Shown here: positions 15,580 through 24,079 of the stretch, piece after piece
Position numbering within the stretch: the first letter of the stretch is position 1
Layout: every line of letters begins with the position of its first letter
NCBI RefSeq assembly: GCF_000934845.1
Contig: NZ_JXIQ01000141.1
Coordinates: forward strand, 1 to 33,052
DNA from: Mesobacillus subterraneus
GTDB lineage: Bacteria; Bacillota; Bacilli; Bacillales; Cytobacillaceae
Length of the DNA stretch: 33,052 bases
Direction: 5' to 3'
Notes under the pieces: generated by a model
Databases searched by the model: none
What the model saw: the letters and a program-made list of their open reading frames with translations, nothing else
Told to the model about the DNA's origin: nothing
Translations under genes and position numbers: made by a program

Positions 15580-16680
15580 ATGTTGGAAGTCATTTCATAC
15601 AGGCAATCGGTCTTTCTGCTTTCCATGATTCTTCCTGTCACTGGCCACTTTCTTCTTTTGCCAACGATTTTCAGTTTTTCAGGTCATGAAGCATGGGTGG
15701 CAATCTTGCTTGCAGCGCCGTTAAGTTTTCTTTTCGGGTTCATTTTGTACAGGTTGCATACTATCTTTCCAAATTATACATTTAACGATATGCTTACACA
15801 AACATTCGGCAAGATAGCGGGCAATTTTTTGAATATTGGCTTACTGTGTTATTTCTTCTATTTAATGCTGATCACCTTTTATGGAATGATCGATTTTATC
15901 CAGGTTATTTTTTTACCTGAAACACCAAGGTTTGTTATTGCCATTCCCTTCTTCCTTGTTGTTCTCTATGCATCTTATTCAGGAATTGAAAGCATTGCAA
16001 GGATTAGCGAAGCCCTTTTGCCGATCATCATTTTCACAGGTTCTACCATTGGAATTGCCACCATTCCTGAAAAAAACTACAAATTGCTACTCCCTGTATT
16101 TGAGAATGGGCTTATCTCCCTGACTTCCAGTATTGTTTTGACAATTGCTTTATATGGTGAAACGTTATTGCTTTTGATGATCCATATAAAAAAAGACCAT
16201 GCCAAATCGAGATCATTAATGTTTACCAACACCTTGCTGATGGTTTTAATAACCTTCATGTTTTTAGGAACCGTTACCGGCACTATTTCTGTATTTGGAG
16301 AGAAATTAGTCCAAACTCTCGAATATCCAGCACAAAGCATTGTGCGTTTGGTTTCTTTTGGTTTCATAGAACGCTTTGATATCTATGGGATTGCTGTGAT
16401 CGTCTTGGGGAGTGTCATCAGGGCATCCGTTTTACTGATTTCTATTTATCAGATCTTTCGCAAATGGGTTTCAAGCGAAAAAGCTAAATGGCCAATTCAA
16501 TTGGCCATTATCATTGCTATCGTATTTTTTTCTTTTGCTGTGATTGATAGCCACAGGCATTTCATAAGCATCTACATCACAAACTATTATCCATTGACCG
16601 CAGTTATTTCCTTTGGTCTGCCTCTTATTACATGGATTGTGTCCGAATTCAAAAGAATTGCAAAACCTTTAAAATTGTGA
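15580..16680 (+). CDS. Spore germination protein, GerB family B subunit (operon 2)
   Basis: This is the 366-aa B subunit, an APC-superfamily membrane protein with about ten hydrophobic segments, starting with YRQSVFLLSMILP. It ends the operon. An excellent AAAGGAGG site lies 6 nt before the ATG. It is 14 nt downstream of the C gene. Confidence 0.92.
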   Translation: MLEVISYRQSVFLLSMILPVTGHFLLLPTIFSFSGHEAWVAILLAAPLSFLFGFILYRLHTIFPNYTFNDMLTQTFGKIAGNFLNIGLLCYFFYLMLITFYGMIDFIQVIFLPETPRFVIAIPFFLVVLYASYSGIESIARISEALLPIIIFTGSTIGIATIPEKNYKLLLPVFENGLISLTSSIVLTIALYGETLLLLMIHIKKDHAKSRSLMFTNTLLMVLITFMFLGTVTGTISVFGEKLVQTLEYPAQSIVRLVSFGFIERFDIYGIAVIVLGSVIRASVLLISIYQIFRKWVSSEKAKWPIQLAIIIAIVFFSFAVIDSHRHFISIYITNYYPLTAVISFGLPLITWIVSEFKRIAKPLKL

Positions 16681-16820
16681 AGACTCCTGACAGTGCAACC
16701 CTTTTAACCGTATCACCAAGCGTGTCCGACGTGTTACTTGGATTGTTAAAGAAAGAATCCAAAAACCCGAGAAAGTGCGTACCAGAAGCGGTAAATAACC
16801 AACCAGATTCATTCATTAAT

Positions 16821-16870
16821 AAATGCAGACTCACCTTGGCCGAAGTGGAGTCTGCATTTATGGGTTGTTT
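16821..16870 (+). terminator. Strong hairpin, likely terminator of germination operon 2
   Basis: A perfect 12-bp stem, AAATGCAGACTC (16821-16832) and GAGTCTGCATTT (16848-16859), has a 15-nt loop that can pair further (CTT/AAG). It is followed by ATGGGTTGTTTT. It lies 140 nt past the last operon 2 gene. Confidence 0.7.
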
Positions 16871-17229
16871 TAACTAAAAATAACTTGAGCCTTGCAAAAA
16901 TTCGAAACGAAAAAACCGGTGAATACGATATTATTGTTAGCTCCTGCATTGTTTGTTTTTCTCCCCCTTTTAGATTACATATATTATTGTACTTAAGGAG
17001 TAACGAGCGGAGAAACTAAAGAACATTTAAGAAGTAAAAACTTGATTTAATAGTTGATCGATCTGACTTCCAACTTTGAATTTATGACCTATTTATGAAG
17101 TACCTTAGTTTACAATTTGTTTTTAATTTATGTGATCACTTCTATATGCTTCCCCATCTTAAAATTCAATATAAGCAATTGGATTAGTCGCCTATTTGTA
17201 AGTGAAAAGAATCATAAATAAATTAAATG

Positions 17230-17268
17230 AAAAAGCCCTTTCAAGATGATTCTCTTAAAGAGCTTTTT
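17230..17268. terminator. Bidirectional terminator-like hairpin
   Basis: AAAAAGC plus CTTT pairs with AAAG plus GCTTTTT across one mismatch (17230-17241 with 17257-17268). The flanking A and T runs work for either strand. Confidence 0.65.
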
Positions 17269-17314
17269 AGTAAAAAAATATTTTATTAAGTTTTGTAAAA
17301 CAGTCCAAATAATC

Positions 17315-17392
17315 TTTCCAATAAATTATGACAAGTTTTCCAGTGGATTTTGACAAATTTCCAATTAATTTTGAAAACCTACAAACTTTCCA
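17315..17392. repeat. Degenerate TTTCCA/TTGACA-containing short repeats
   Basis: TTTCCA words start at 17315, 17337, 17358 and 17387 (spacings 22, 21 and 29). The first three units share the form TTTCCAnTnnATTnTGACAA. They lie just downstream of minJ. The two embedded TGACA words look like -35 boxes but have no matching -10 elements. Confidence 0.45.
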
Positions 17393-17398
17393 GTTATT

Positions 17399-18568
17399 TC
17401 ACCCCCACTTTTTCTCATCCTGAACGAAGAGGATGCCTAGTTCGTGGTGGTCTCCTTCAAACAGTGCCCGCTGCACGAAGCGGATTTGTCCGTTCGTATC
17501 AAGTACTTCCAGTTTGCAGTGTGCTCTGTTGCGCGATAGTGCCTCATAAAATGATGATTCGTCATGGACGTATGTGCCATTGACCTTGGTGATATTCTCT
17601 CCGACTTCCAAAGCCATTTTTTCCGCTGGTGATCCTCTTAGGATACCTAGAATCATCACGCCCTGGTTCTTTTTTGCAAAATAAAACGGCCTGTTCTCTT
17701 CCTGCATTTGTTGCAAAAGGGTCAATGCTTCGCGTCCGATAATCGCGATGGATACAGCTGCGATTGCTGCAATTGGATACCAGTAGCCGATTGCCGCAAT
17801 CAATGCGATCAGGATGCCAAGTCCGATTACCCGTCTGCCCTGCTGCTGAACGGCTTCCCTCGGCAGCATCCCCTTGATTTGCTGCTGCATGCCGATCGCA
17901 AATGGTACGAGCAGCAATGAATAGGAATTTTCGCCAAGCGTGAACACCGGCCACCAGTCGAACGGCAAGGTGAGGGTATTTCCCGGAATCAGCATAAAAG
18001 CCGGAACCAGCCACAATCGTTTCACCTCATGGACACCGACTGTCTGGCCGCGCTTGCTCTTGATTAATTTTGGAGAAGTTCCTTTTTTCGCATTCTTTAA
18101 AATCAGAAATCCTTCGCCAATTGTCAGCAATGCCAGCAATATAGCGATGGATGGGTATATTTTTTCATCGAGATTTGTAAATAGATCGCCGACGATTTTT
18201 TTTCCAGACAGAAAGGCTAGTGCAAAGAACGCAGCACCCACGGTATAGGCTGGAGCGAGCAGTCTGAGTCTCGCGGTAAAGCTCCAAAGCAATGTCGCTG
18301 CAGCAATTAATACAATTGCAGCGAACGGAAGGACAATTCCTGCTCCTATAATAATAAGGGAAATCACTAAACCAATCACAATACCAACGGGAAAAAGTTG
18401 CCTGAGTTCAAAAAAGGCATCCTCCGATCGGACCGTGAAGTTTTTCCGTTCTCGTTTCACGCGCGAAACACCAAAAAGCGCCGCTAGAAAAAGAGAATAA
18501 TAGAACACAGGGTGAAGCAGCAGCCTGCCCGTCCCTTTCACTAGTTCCAAGAACCAATCTTGTGCCAC
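17399..18568 (-). CDS. minJ: MinJ-like division topological protein with PDZ domain
   Basis: This 389-aa polytopic membrane protein ends in a PDZ domain (about residues 300-385, GILRGSPAEKMALEVGENITKVNG region). In B. subtilis MinJ (YvjD) links DivIVA at poles and septa to MinD and so controls where division occurs. Length, the seven or more hydrophobic segments, the C-terminal PDZ and its place next to ctpB match that protein. The start is GTG at 18568, with GGTGA six bases upstream. The adjacent CtpB also has a PDZ domain, but the two are otherwise unrelated. Confidence 0.85.
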   Translation of the reverse strand: MAQDWFLELVKGTGRLLLHPVFYYSLFLAALFGVSRVKRERKNFTVRSEDAFFELRQLFPVGIVIGLVISLIIIGAGIVLPFAAIVLIAAATLLWSFTARLRLLAPAYTVGAAFFALAFLSGKKIVGDLFTNLDEKIYPSIAILLALLTIGEGFLILKNAKKGTSPKLIKSKRGQTVGVHEVKRLWLVPAFMLIPGNTLTLPFDWWPVFTLGENSYSLLLVPFAIGMQQQIKGMLPREAVQQQGRRVIGLGILIALIAAIGYWYPIAAIAAVSIAIIGREALTLLQQMQEENRPFYFAKKNQGVMILGILRGSPAEKMALEVGENITKVNGTYVHDESSFYEALSRNRAHCKLEVLDTNGQIRFVQRALFEGDHHELGILFVQDEKKWG

Positions 18569-18724
18569 CCTATGTCACCAGCCTTTCATGATTTTAAGCT
18601 TATTCTATCAAATGTACGGGGGAAAACCTATTAATAGTTGAGGAATATGGAAGGGATTTTTTTCTTATGTCTAATGCGGAGGCATTTTGCCGAACTTTTC
18701 GATCACGAGAGAGGATAAGAAAAT

Positions 18725-18764
18725 AACCAAAAAGCTGCACCCAATAAGGTACAGCTTTTTGGTT
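18725..18764 (-). terminator. Terminator of ctpB
   Basis: A perfect 13-bp stem, AACCAAAAAGCTG (18725-18737) with CAGCTTTTTGGTT (18752-18764), overlaps the end of the ctpB stop codon and is followed on the minus strand by ATTTTCTT. It separates ctpB from minJ. Confidence 0.9.
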
Positions 18765-20205
18765 ATTTCGCCAGCAGCCTCAAGGCGGTTTGCAGCTGCA
18801 GGTCATTTTCTTCCAGTTTCATTGCCTGTCTGACCGCTTCCTCGAGTGCCGAGGCAGTTTTTGCATCGATGGCACCCGTCACCGGCAGATCATTTTTCCG
18901 TTGGAATGCTTTGACGGCAATTTCGGTCATGCCGTTGAAATAGCCATCCGTACGGCCTGGCTCCAATCCAAGGCCGACAAGAATTTCCTGCGCATTTTTG
19001 ACTTGTTCATTATTCATATCGAGCTTGAGCGGTTTTTCGGCTTGGATGGGATGGGTATCATAAAGCGCCGGCTGCATCACTTCGACGGTTGGCTCGATGC
19101 CTTTCTTGTGGATCCAGTTTCCATTCGGCGTCAGCCATTTAAATACCGTCAGTTTAATATTGCTGCCATCCCCCATCGGTACAGCCTGCTGGACTGTTCC
19201 CTTACCAAAAGTCTTCTCGCCGATTACTGGATAGCCACCCGCTTCCTTCATTGCCCCGGCCAAGATTTCCGATGCTGATGCACTGCCGTCATTTATCAGC
19301 ACACCAATTGGGTAGTCTTTCGCTTTATCCAAATTGGAAAAATAGCGTGTCTTCTCGCCGTTTCGTTCCTCTATTTGATAAAGCGGCTTATCTTTAGGGA
19401 TCAGTTCCCGCAAGATCTCCTCGACACTCGAAAGCAGCCCGCCAGGATTTCCGCGCACATCAATCAACAGGGCATCCAGCCCCGCTTTTTCCAAAGCTGT
19501 CAGTTCCTTATCGAACTCCTTTGAGGTTTCCTCGGAAAAAGAGGTGATCTCCAGGTAGCCAACTTTTTCGCCATTTACCTTTTTCATATCACTGTAAACG
19601 GTAATTTGGGGGATTTCATCTCGAGTTACTTTTACTTGAACGGGATCATTCAAGCCTTCCCGTCCAATCTCGAGAACGACTGACGTCCCTTTTTTTCCGC
19701 GAATTTTCATAGTTGCTTCAAACAAATCCAGCCCTTCAATACTATCTCCATTGATCTTCAGAATTTGATCGTTCGGCTTCAGTCCCGCTTTTTCTGCAGG
19801 TGAATTTTTAAATGGTGAAACAATCACCACTTTCCCATCGACGGAACTGACTTCCGCGCCAATCCCTTCAAATGATGACTCCAATGTCTGATTGAATTGC
19901 TTGGCCGTTTCCTTGTCCATATAGACGGAATAGGGATCCTCCAATGTGGACAGCATTCCTTGTATCGCACCCTCCACCAGCTTTTCTTCTTCTACCTTTT
20001 CCAGATAATTAGTGAAAATCAAACTGTAGGCCTGCGCAACTTTTTCAAGATGGTCCGACTCGCTAGAATTTGCTGGCCCATTTTCCTTGGAAGGAAAAAT
20101 CTGATGGTCTAGCACTCCAGCGTACCATTGCATTCCGGCGTATGTACCTCCCGCACCAGTCAGCAGCGATCCCGCCATCAAAATGGCAATCCATTTACGA
20201 TCCAT
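18763..20205 (-). CDS. ctpB: C-terminal processing peptidase CtpB (S41)
   Basis: This is a secreted or membrane-anchored S41 serine protease. In B. subtilis CtpB cleaves SpoIVFA (with SpoIVB) to release pro-sigma-K processing in the mother cell. The product is 480 aa from ATG 20205, which has GGGAGGAG 7 nt upstream; the in-frame TTG two codons earlier is too close to that site. Counting from that TTG, the order is N-terminal membrane segment (about 6-30), PDZ domain (about 113-185), protease core with the nucleophile in GSASASE (S312), Lys337 and Gln341 in FGKGTVQ, and a C-terminal peptidoglycan-binding domain (about 402-462). All catalytic residues are present. Confidence 0.95.
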   Translation of the reverse strand: MDRKWIAILMAGSLLTGAGGTYAGMQWYAGVLDHQIFPSKENGPANSSESDHLEKVAQAYSLIFTNYLEKVEEEKLVEGAIQGMLSTLEDPYSVYMDKETAKQFNQTLESSFEGIGAEVSSVDGKVVIVSPFKNSPAEKAGLKPNDQILKINGDSIEGLDLFEATMKIRGKKGTSVVLEIGREGLNDPVQVKVTRDEIPQITVYSDMKKVNGEKVGYLEITSFSEETSKEFDKELTALEKAGLDALLIDVRGNPGGLLSSVEEILRELIPKDKPLYQIEERNGEKTRYFSNLDKAKDYPIGVLINDGSASASEILAGAMKEAGGYPVIGEKTFGKGTVQQAVPMGDGSNIKLTVFKWLTPNGNWIHKKGIEPTVEVMQPALYDTHPIQAEKPLKLDMNNEQVKNAQEILVGLGLEPGRTDGYFNGMTEIAVKAFQRKNDLPVTGAIDAKTASALEEAVRQAMKLEENDLQLQTALRLLAK

Positions 20206-20318
20206 TGCCAAACTCCTCCCTGTTTACCGCATTCTATGATTCCCATTATATGACGAAGATGGACAGGTTATGAAGGATTAATTTTCACATGGCTTGGATA
20301 TAGGACTAGCAATTGGGA

Positions 20319-20352
20319 ATAAAAAAAGGAAGAGAATGGAAGTCTCTTCCTT
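20319..20352 (-). terminator. Terminator of the M23 hydrolase gene
   Basis: A 10-bp stem, AAGGAAGAGA (20326-20335) with TCTCTTCCTT (20343-20352), is followed on the minus strand by seven T residues, just past the stop codon. Confidence 0.92.
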
Positions 20353-20358
20353 ACATGC

Positions 20359-21690
20359 TTATCTCAAATACGGAATAGGGTTGACGTAGTTTCGCTTGTC
20401 AGGAGTCCAAGGTCCATCATGCAATTCGAAGTGCAAATGTTGACCGCTAGATTGCCCTGTATTGCCCATTGTCCCAATTCTTTGACCTTTGGAGACGACG
20501 GACCCAGGTCCCACTGTTCTTGAACCAGTTCTCATATGTGCATAAACTGTCGTATAGATTTTGCCGTTTATCGAATGGGTAATAAAGATAACTTCCCCAT
20601 AACTGCTGGATGTATAAGATTGACTGACATACCCATCAGCTGCGGCGACGATTGGAACCGTTCCACCGCTCGCTATATCGATTCCGTAGTGGTAAGCTCC
20701 CCCTCTGGAGCCAGTGGATGAAGATACATAACCGCGGGCCGGCCACATAAACATGCCATTAGATACGGGAGGCGCCAAAACTTGGGGTGCAGATGCAGGT
20801 GCAGAAGACTCTGAAGTCCCGCTTTTCTTCTGTGCCGCTGCTCGATCTCTAGCCAGCTGAGCTTGTTCTCTAGCCAGTTTAGCTTGTCTTTCCTGTTCAG
20901 CTGCAATCTCCGCTTGACGTTTCTTCTCGAGAGCAATTGCTTTTTCGATGGCATCGGCTTGTGAAGCTAAAATTTTCTGCTGTTCAGCAATATCGTTGAT
21001 TTCTCCGTGCATTTGGTGCTCTTCCTGTTCGAGCTCTTTCATCAACTCTTGCTGTCTAGCTATTTTCCCTTTTAGCTGACCTTTCAAGGCTTCTAATTCC
21101 TTCTTCATCGATTGAAGATCGGAAAGCTTTGTTTCCACTTGCTTTTGCTTTTTTTCCAAGTCATCTTTATCCTTCTGATGCTGCACAAGAATATCCTTGT
21201 CAGCTTGTACAATCGTAGTAACTGCATTTACTCTGTCAATGAAGTCGCTGAAGCTTTGTGCGCCGAGAAGAACATCCATATAGCTGATCGTTCCTCCGCT
21301 TTCTTGCATCGAGCGAGCTTTATCCTTCAGCAATGCATTTCTTTTATTAATACGCTCGATCAATTCTGCTATCTCCACTTTCAGCTGCTCGATTTCAGCA
21401 GTGGTTTGATCAATTTGAGCATTTTTTTCTTTAATTTTGTTTTCCGTGTCCTTTACTGCAGTATCAAGTGCTCCAATCTCACTCTTTACTTTTTCCTGGT
21501 CCGATTGAATTTCCGTAATTGCGGATTTTTTTTCATCAATCTCACTGTTTAATCCGGAGCGTTTATTTAACGCTTCCTGCTTCTTCTGTTCCAAACTGGA
21601 AATTGATTCGGCGTTGGCATACATTGGGCTTATCACTGCACCTAGGCTTAAAGTACTGACTACTGCTAGTGAGAGTATCTGCTTTTTCAC
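20359..21690 (-). CDS. M23 murein hydrolase with coiled coil (EnvC/PcsB-like layout)
   Basis: This exported 443-aa peptidoglycan endopeptidase has a signal peptide (MKKQILSL..., likely cleaved after YANA at 27). Long coiled coils (about 30-125 and 160-290) flank a short non-coiled part, followed by a C-terminal LytM/M23 domain (about 312-443). The zinc ligands are intact: H334 and D338 in HYGID, H420 in HLH, with H385 and H418 as catalytic histidines. It is therefore probably an active enzyme rather than a degenerate activator like E. coli EnvC. It lies directly behind ftsE-ftsX, the pair known to switch on coiled-coil murein hydrolases, so FtsEX control is a strong inference. The start is GTG with AGAGGGGAAAG upstream. 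Confidence 0.9.
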   Translation of the reverse strand: MKKQILSLAVVSTLSLGAVISPMYANAESISSLEQKKQEALNKRSGLNSEIDEKKSAITEIQSDQEKVKSEIGALDTAVKDTENKIKEKNAQIDQTTAEIEQLKVEIAELIERINKRNALLKDKARSMQESGGTISYMDVLLGAQSFSDFIDRVNAVTTIVQADKDILVQHQKDKDDLEKKQKQVETKLSDLQSMKKELEALKGQLKGKIARQQELMKELEQEEHQMHGEINDIAEQQKILASQADAIEKAIALEKKRQAEIAAEQERQAKLAREQAQLARDRAAAQKKSGTSESSAPASAPQVLAPPVSNGMFMWPARGYVSSSTGSRGGAYHYGIDIASGGTVPIVAAADGYVSQSYTSSSYGEVIFITHSINGKIYTTVYAHMRTGSRTVGPGSVVSKGQRIGTMGNTGQSSGQHLHFELHDGPWTPDKRNYVNPIPYLR

Positions 21691-21789
21691 TAGATCTTTC
21701 CCCTCTCTTACTCATGATAGTTTCGTAACTTTTTGTTTCTATCTCTCGTCTATTGGGTATGTAGTGTTTAGGAGAAACGTTCGACTCCC

Positions 21790-22683
21790 TTACACTTTTA
21801 AAAACTTGCGGACGGACATGAGACTTCCCCAGATTCCAATTGCAGCACCCATGATAATCAGGATCGCAGACAGCTGGTAAACAAACGGGTTGAATTCGAG
21901 TAATGTAATAAAATGATCTTTTAGCTTTTCGTTTAAGAAGTCAACAGCGTAATAATACGCTGTTGACACTACCGCAATCGGAATGATTGCTCCGAGAACA
22001 CCGAGCCATAACCCTTCAAGGAAAAACGGCCACCTGATAAACCCGTTTGTTGCTCCTACGAGTCTCATAATCTCAATCTCTCGTTTGCGCGCCATGATCG
22101 TGATTTTAATGGTATTCGAGATCAGGAACATGGCCGTAAAAAGAAGTCCGACAATCAGAACGAGTCCGACATTCCGGCTAATTTTTATAAAACTGAATAA
22201 TTTCTCAACCGTACCTTGACCATATTTGACGGTCGTTACATAATTCAGTTTCTCGAGCTTCTTTGCGACATTCATTGTGTCAGTAGGATTTTTCGTCTTT
22301 ACGACGAACACATCGTTCAAAGGATTGTCCTGTTCAAACAGCTGGAAGGCTTCCCCCTGGTCGCCAAGACTGGCAATTAGGTTCTCAAGTTCCTTTTCCT
22401 TAGGGGAAAAAGTGACATTCTTGATGCCAGAAACTTGATTAATCTGTTGTTCCAATACCTCTTTATCTTTGTCGTTCGCTGCTGCATCCACATGAACTCG
22501 GATTTCTACATCCTCCTCGATTGTGGTTGCGACTTTATTTAAATTCATCATAATGACGAAAAAGACACCGACCAAAAGCAGGGTAACCGTTACGGCACTT
22601 ACGGATGCAAAGGTCATCCAGCCATTCCGGGCTATACTTTTAAAGCTTTCACGAATGTGGCGGCGGAATGTTCTAGCCTTCAT
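21790..22683 (-). CDS. ftsX: Cell division protein FtsX
   Basis: This is the permease-like subunit of the FtsEX complex, which transmits ATP hydrolysis across the membrane to activate wall hydrolases (CwlO in B. subtilis). It has four transmembrane helices, one after the N-terminal amphipathic stretch and three in the C-terminal half, and a large extracellular loop (about residues 45-165) that would contact the hydrolase. The product is 297 aa from ATG 22683, which is preceded by AAAGGTGAG at 7 nt; the in-frame GTG at 22695 is part of that site. It overlaps the end of ftsE by 11 nt, so the two are coupled. Confidence 0.95.
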   Translation of the reverse strand: MKARTFRRHIRESFKSIARNGWMTFASVSAVTVTLLLVGVFFVIMMNLNKVATTIEEDVEIRVHVDAAANDKDKEVLEQQINQVSGIKNVTFSPKEKELENLIASLGDQGEAFQLFEQDNPLNDVFVVKTKNPTDTMNVAKKLEKLNYVTTVKYGQGTVEKLFSFIKISRNVGLVLIVGLLFTAMFLISNTIKITIMARKREIEIMRLVGATNGFIRWPFFLEGLWLGVLGAIIPIAVVSTAYYYAVDFLNEKLKDHFITLLEFNPFVYQLSAILIIMGAAIGIWGSLMSVRKFLKV

Positions 22684-23359
22684 ATCCGTACTCACCTTTC
22701 ATTTCATCACGCGCAATCCGGCCGTTCTCAATCGCAATAACGCGATGCTTAATTGTGTTGACGATCTCTTTGTTGTGGGTGGCCATGACAATGGTGGTTC
22801 CCCTCATATTAATTTCTTCAAAGATGTTCATAATTCCCCACGAGGTGTCCGGATCAAGATTCCCCGTAGGCTCATCGGCGATCACCACTTTTGGCGCATT
22901 CACGATCGAGCGAGCAATGGCAACGCGCTGCTGCTCCCCGCCTGATAGCTCTGTCGGGAGCGCCCTGGCCTTATGCTTCAAGCCCACTAATTCCAAAGTT
23001 TCCATAACCCTCTTTTTGATATATTGTGGGGATTCCTCAACAACCTCCATCGCGAACGCGACATTTTCATAGACTGAGAGAGTAGGAAGCAATTTGAAGT
23101 CCTGGAATACGACGCCAATATTACGACGAAGCAACGGTACTTTGCTGTCCTTAAGCTTTGCGAGGTTAACACCATTTATAACGATGGATCCTTTTGAAGG
23201 CTTTTCTTCCCGGTACATCATTTTTATAAAAGTAGATTTTCCAGCACCGCTAGGTCCTACCACGTATAAAAATTCACCTGCGTCTATATGGACATTCAAT
23301 CCATTGGCGGCCAAAATGCCGTTGGGATAAGTCTTATACACATCCTGCATATCAATCAT
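22673..23359 (-). CDS. ftsE: Cell division ATP-binding protein FtsE
   Basis: This is the ABC ATPase partner of FtsX, 228 aa. It has Walker A GPSGAGKST (about 35-43), the Q-loop in GVVFQDFKLLP, signature LSGGEQQRVAIARS, Walker B VVIADEPTGNLD and the switch histidine in VMATHNKE. The ATG follows AAGGTGATAC. It is the first gene of an ftsE-ftsX unit with the M23 hydrolase downstream. The C-terminal GEYGYEG overlaps the ftsX ribosome binding site. Confidence 0.96.
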   Translation of the reverse strand: MIDMQDVYKTYPNGILAANGLNVHIDAGEFLYVVGPSGAGKSTFIKMMYREEKPSKGSIVINGVNLAKLKDSKVPLLRRNIGVVFQDFKLLPTLSVYENVAFAMEVVEESPQYIKKRVMETLELVGLKHKARALPTELSGGEQQRVAIARSIVNAPKVVIADEPTGNLDPDTSWGIMNIFEEINMRGTTIVMATHNKEIVNTIKHRVIAIENGRIARDEMKGEYGYEG

Positions 23360-23425
23360 TTTTGTATCACCTTAGATAGTTAGTCTTATCACGTGGCTAT
23401 TCATTCGACAATTTGTAACAAAACT

Positions 23426-23431
23426 ATTATA
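23426..23431 (-). promoter_or_regulatory. Extended -10 promoter of ftsE
   Basis: The minus strand reads TGCTATAAT (the TATAAT is complementary to 23426-23431), an extended -10 element about 70 nt before the ftsE start. No good -35 is at 17 nt; a T-rich stretch lies there. Confidence 0.6.
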
Positions 23432-23664
23432 GCATCTTGTTCTATCAAAAAAACCCTTTTCTATATTACAGTTTCTTTTCAAATTTCATAAAAGGTCCCA
23501 TAATCCACTGTTCACGTGAATTTAGCTTTACATTTCCGATGCCTTGTTCCCTATTTATCTAGTAAAAACCCTTTTGGTAGGAAGTTTTGAGATTAGTCGA
23601 ATTTTTAGTTTTATTACGATAGCATAAAATTTTTGTCGATAACTTGTTTGTACAAAATGTGAAT

Positions 23665-23697
23665 GCAAAAAAACGTCCTGCTTTTAACAGAACGTTT
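23665..23697 (-). terminator. Terminator of cccB
   Basis: AAACGTcCTG (23671-23680) pairs with CAGaACGTTT (23688-23697) across one mismatch. The minus strand then runs into seven T residues. Confidence 0.85.
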
Positions 23698-23707
23698 CCA
23701 ATACTCG

Positions 23708-24025
23708 CTATTTTTTGTTTGCCAACCATTCAGCCACGGCTGAAGCGTCAGCTCCTTCCAATAACTTAGGTGGCATTGCTCCTTGACCATTCGCGATTGT
23801 ACTTTCAATCTGATCTTGTGATAGCCGGGATCCTACATCACTTAATTTTGGCCCTACGCCGCCTTCCAAGTTGCCGCCATGGCAACTGGAGCATTTTTGG
23901 TTAAAAAGTTTTTCTGGGTCTGCCCCAGCCTTGTCGCCGCCAGCTTGATCGCCGCCACCGCCACCGCCACAGGCTGCCAGCGCTAACGTTGTACCCATTA
24001 ATAATGCCGCTAGTTTTTTCTTCAA
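23708..24025 (-). CDS. cccB: Cytochrome c551 lipoprotein CccB
   Basis: This small c-type cytochrome is anchored to the outside of the membrane by a lipid and shuttles electrons in respiration. The 105-aa product, from TTG 24025 (GGGGAGATACG upstream), has a lipoprotein signal ending LALAAC, a Gly-rich linker, one haem-binding CSSCH, and a likely axial Met in GAMPP. The in-frame ATG at 24058 gives an extra 11 residues without a ribosome binding site. In B. subtilis cccB also lies next to ftsE; here it has its own terminator. Confidence 0.93.
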   Translation of the reverse strand: MKKKLAALLMGTTLALAACGGGGGGDQAGGDKAGADPEKLFNQKCSSCHGGNLEGGVGPKLSDVGSRLSQDQIESTIANGQGAMPPKLLEGADASAVAEWLANKK

Positions 24026-24079
24026 ACGTATCTCCCCTTTCGAAAGTTTTACAAACATGACTACTATATTATACCAATA

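Larger units (their letters stand above)
16681..17398. other. 718-nt intergenic: two hairpins, no convincing gene
   Basis: It holds the hairpin at 16821-16864, a second T-rich hairpin at 17230-17268 and TTTCCA repeats at 17315-17392, listed separately. A 36-codon frame ending in a basic tail (about 16691-16798, with VKERIQKPEKVRTRSGK) has no start or ribosome binding site; it may be a gene remnant but I do not recognise it. The rest (about 16870-17230) is AT-rich, and I see nothing in it. Confidence 0.6.
23360..23707. other. Intergenic between ftsE and cccB
   Basis: This 348-nt AT-rich gap contains the ftsE promoter on its left and the cccB terminator on its right. I see no gene in the remainder. 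Confidence 0.6.

Noticed and set aside
16632-16877. 81-aa plus-strand frame after germination operon 2
   Set aside because: It overlaps the end of the B subunit gene in another frame and runs into the strong hairpin; no start signals.
18555-18570. AGGGTGGCAC on the minus strand at the minJ start, like the T-box word
   Set aside because: It overlaps the start codon, lacks the CCGCG continuation and has no terminator; chance match.
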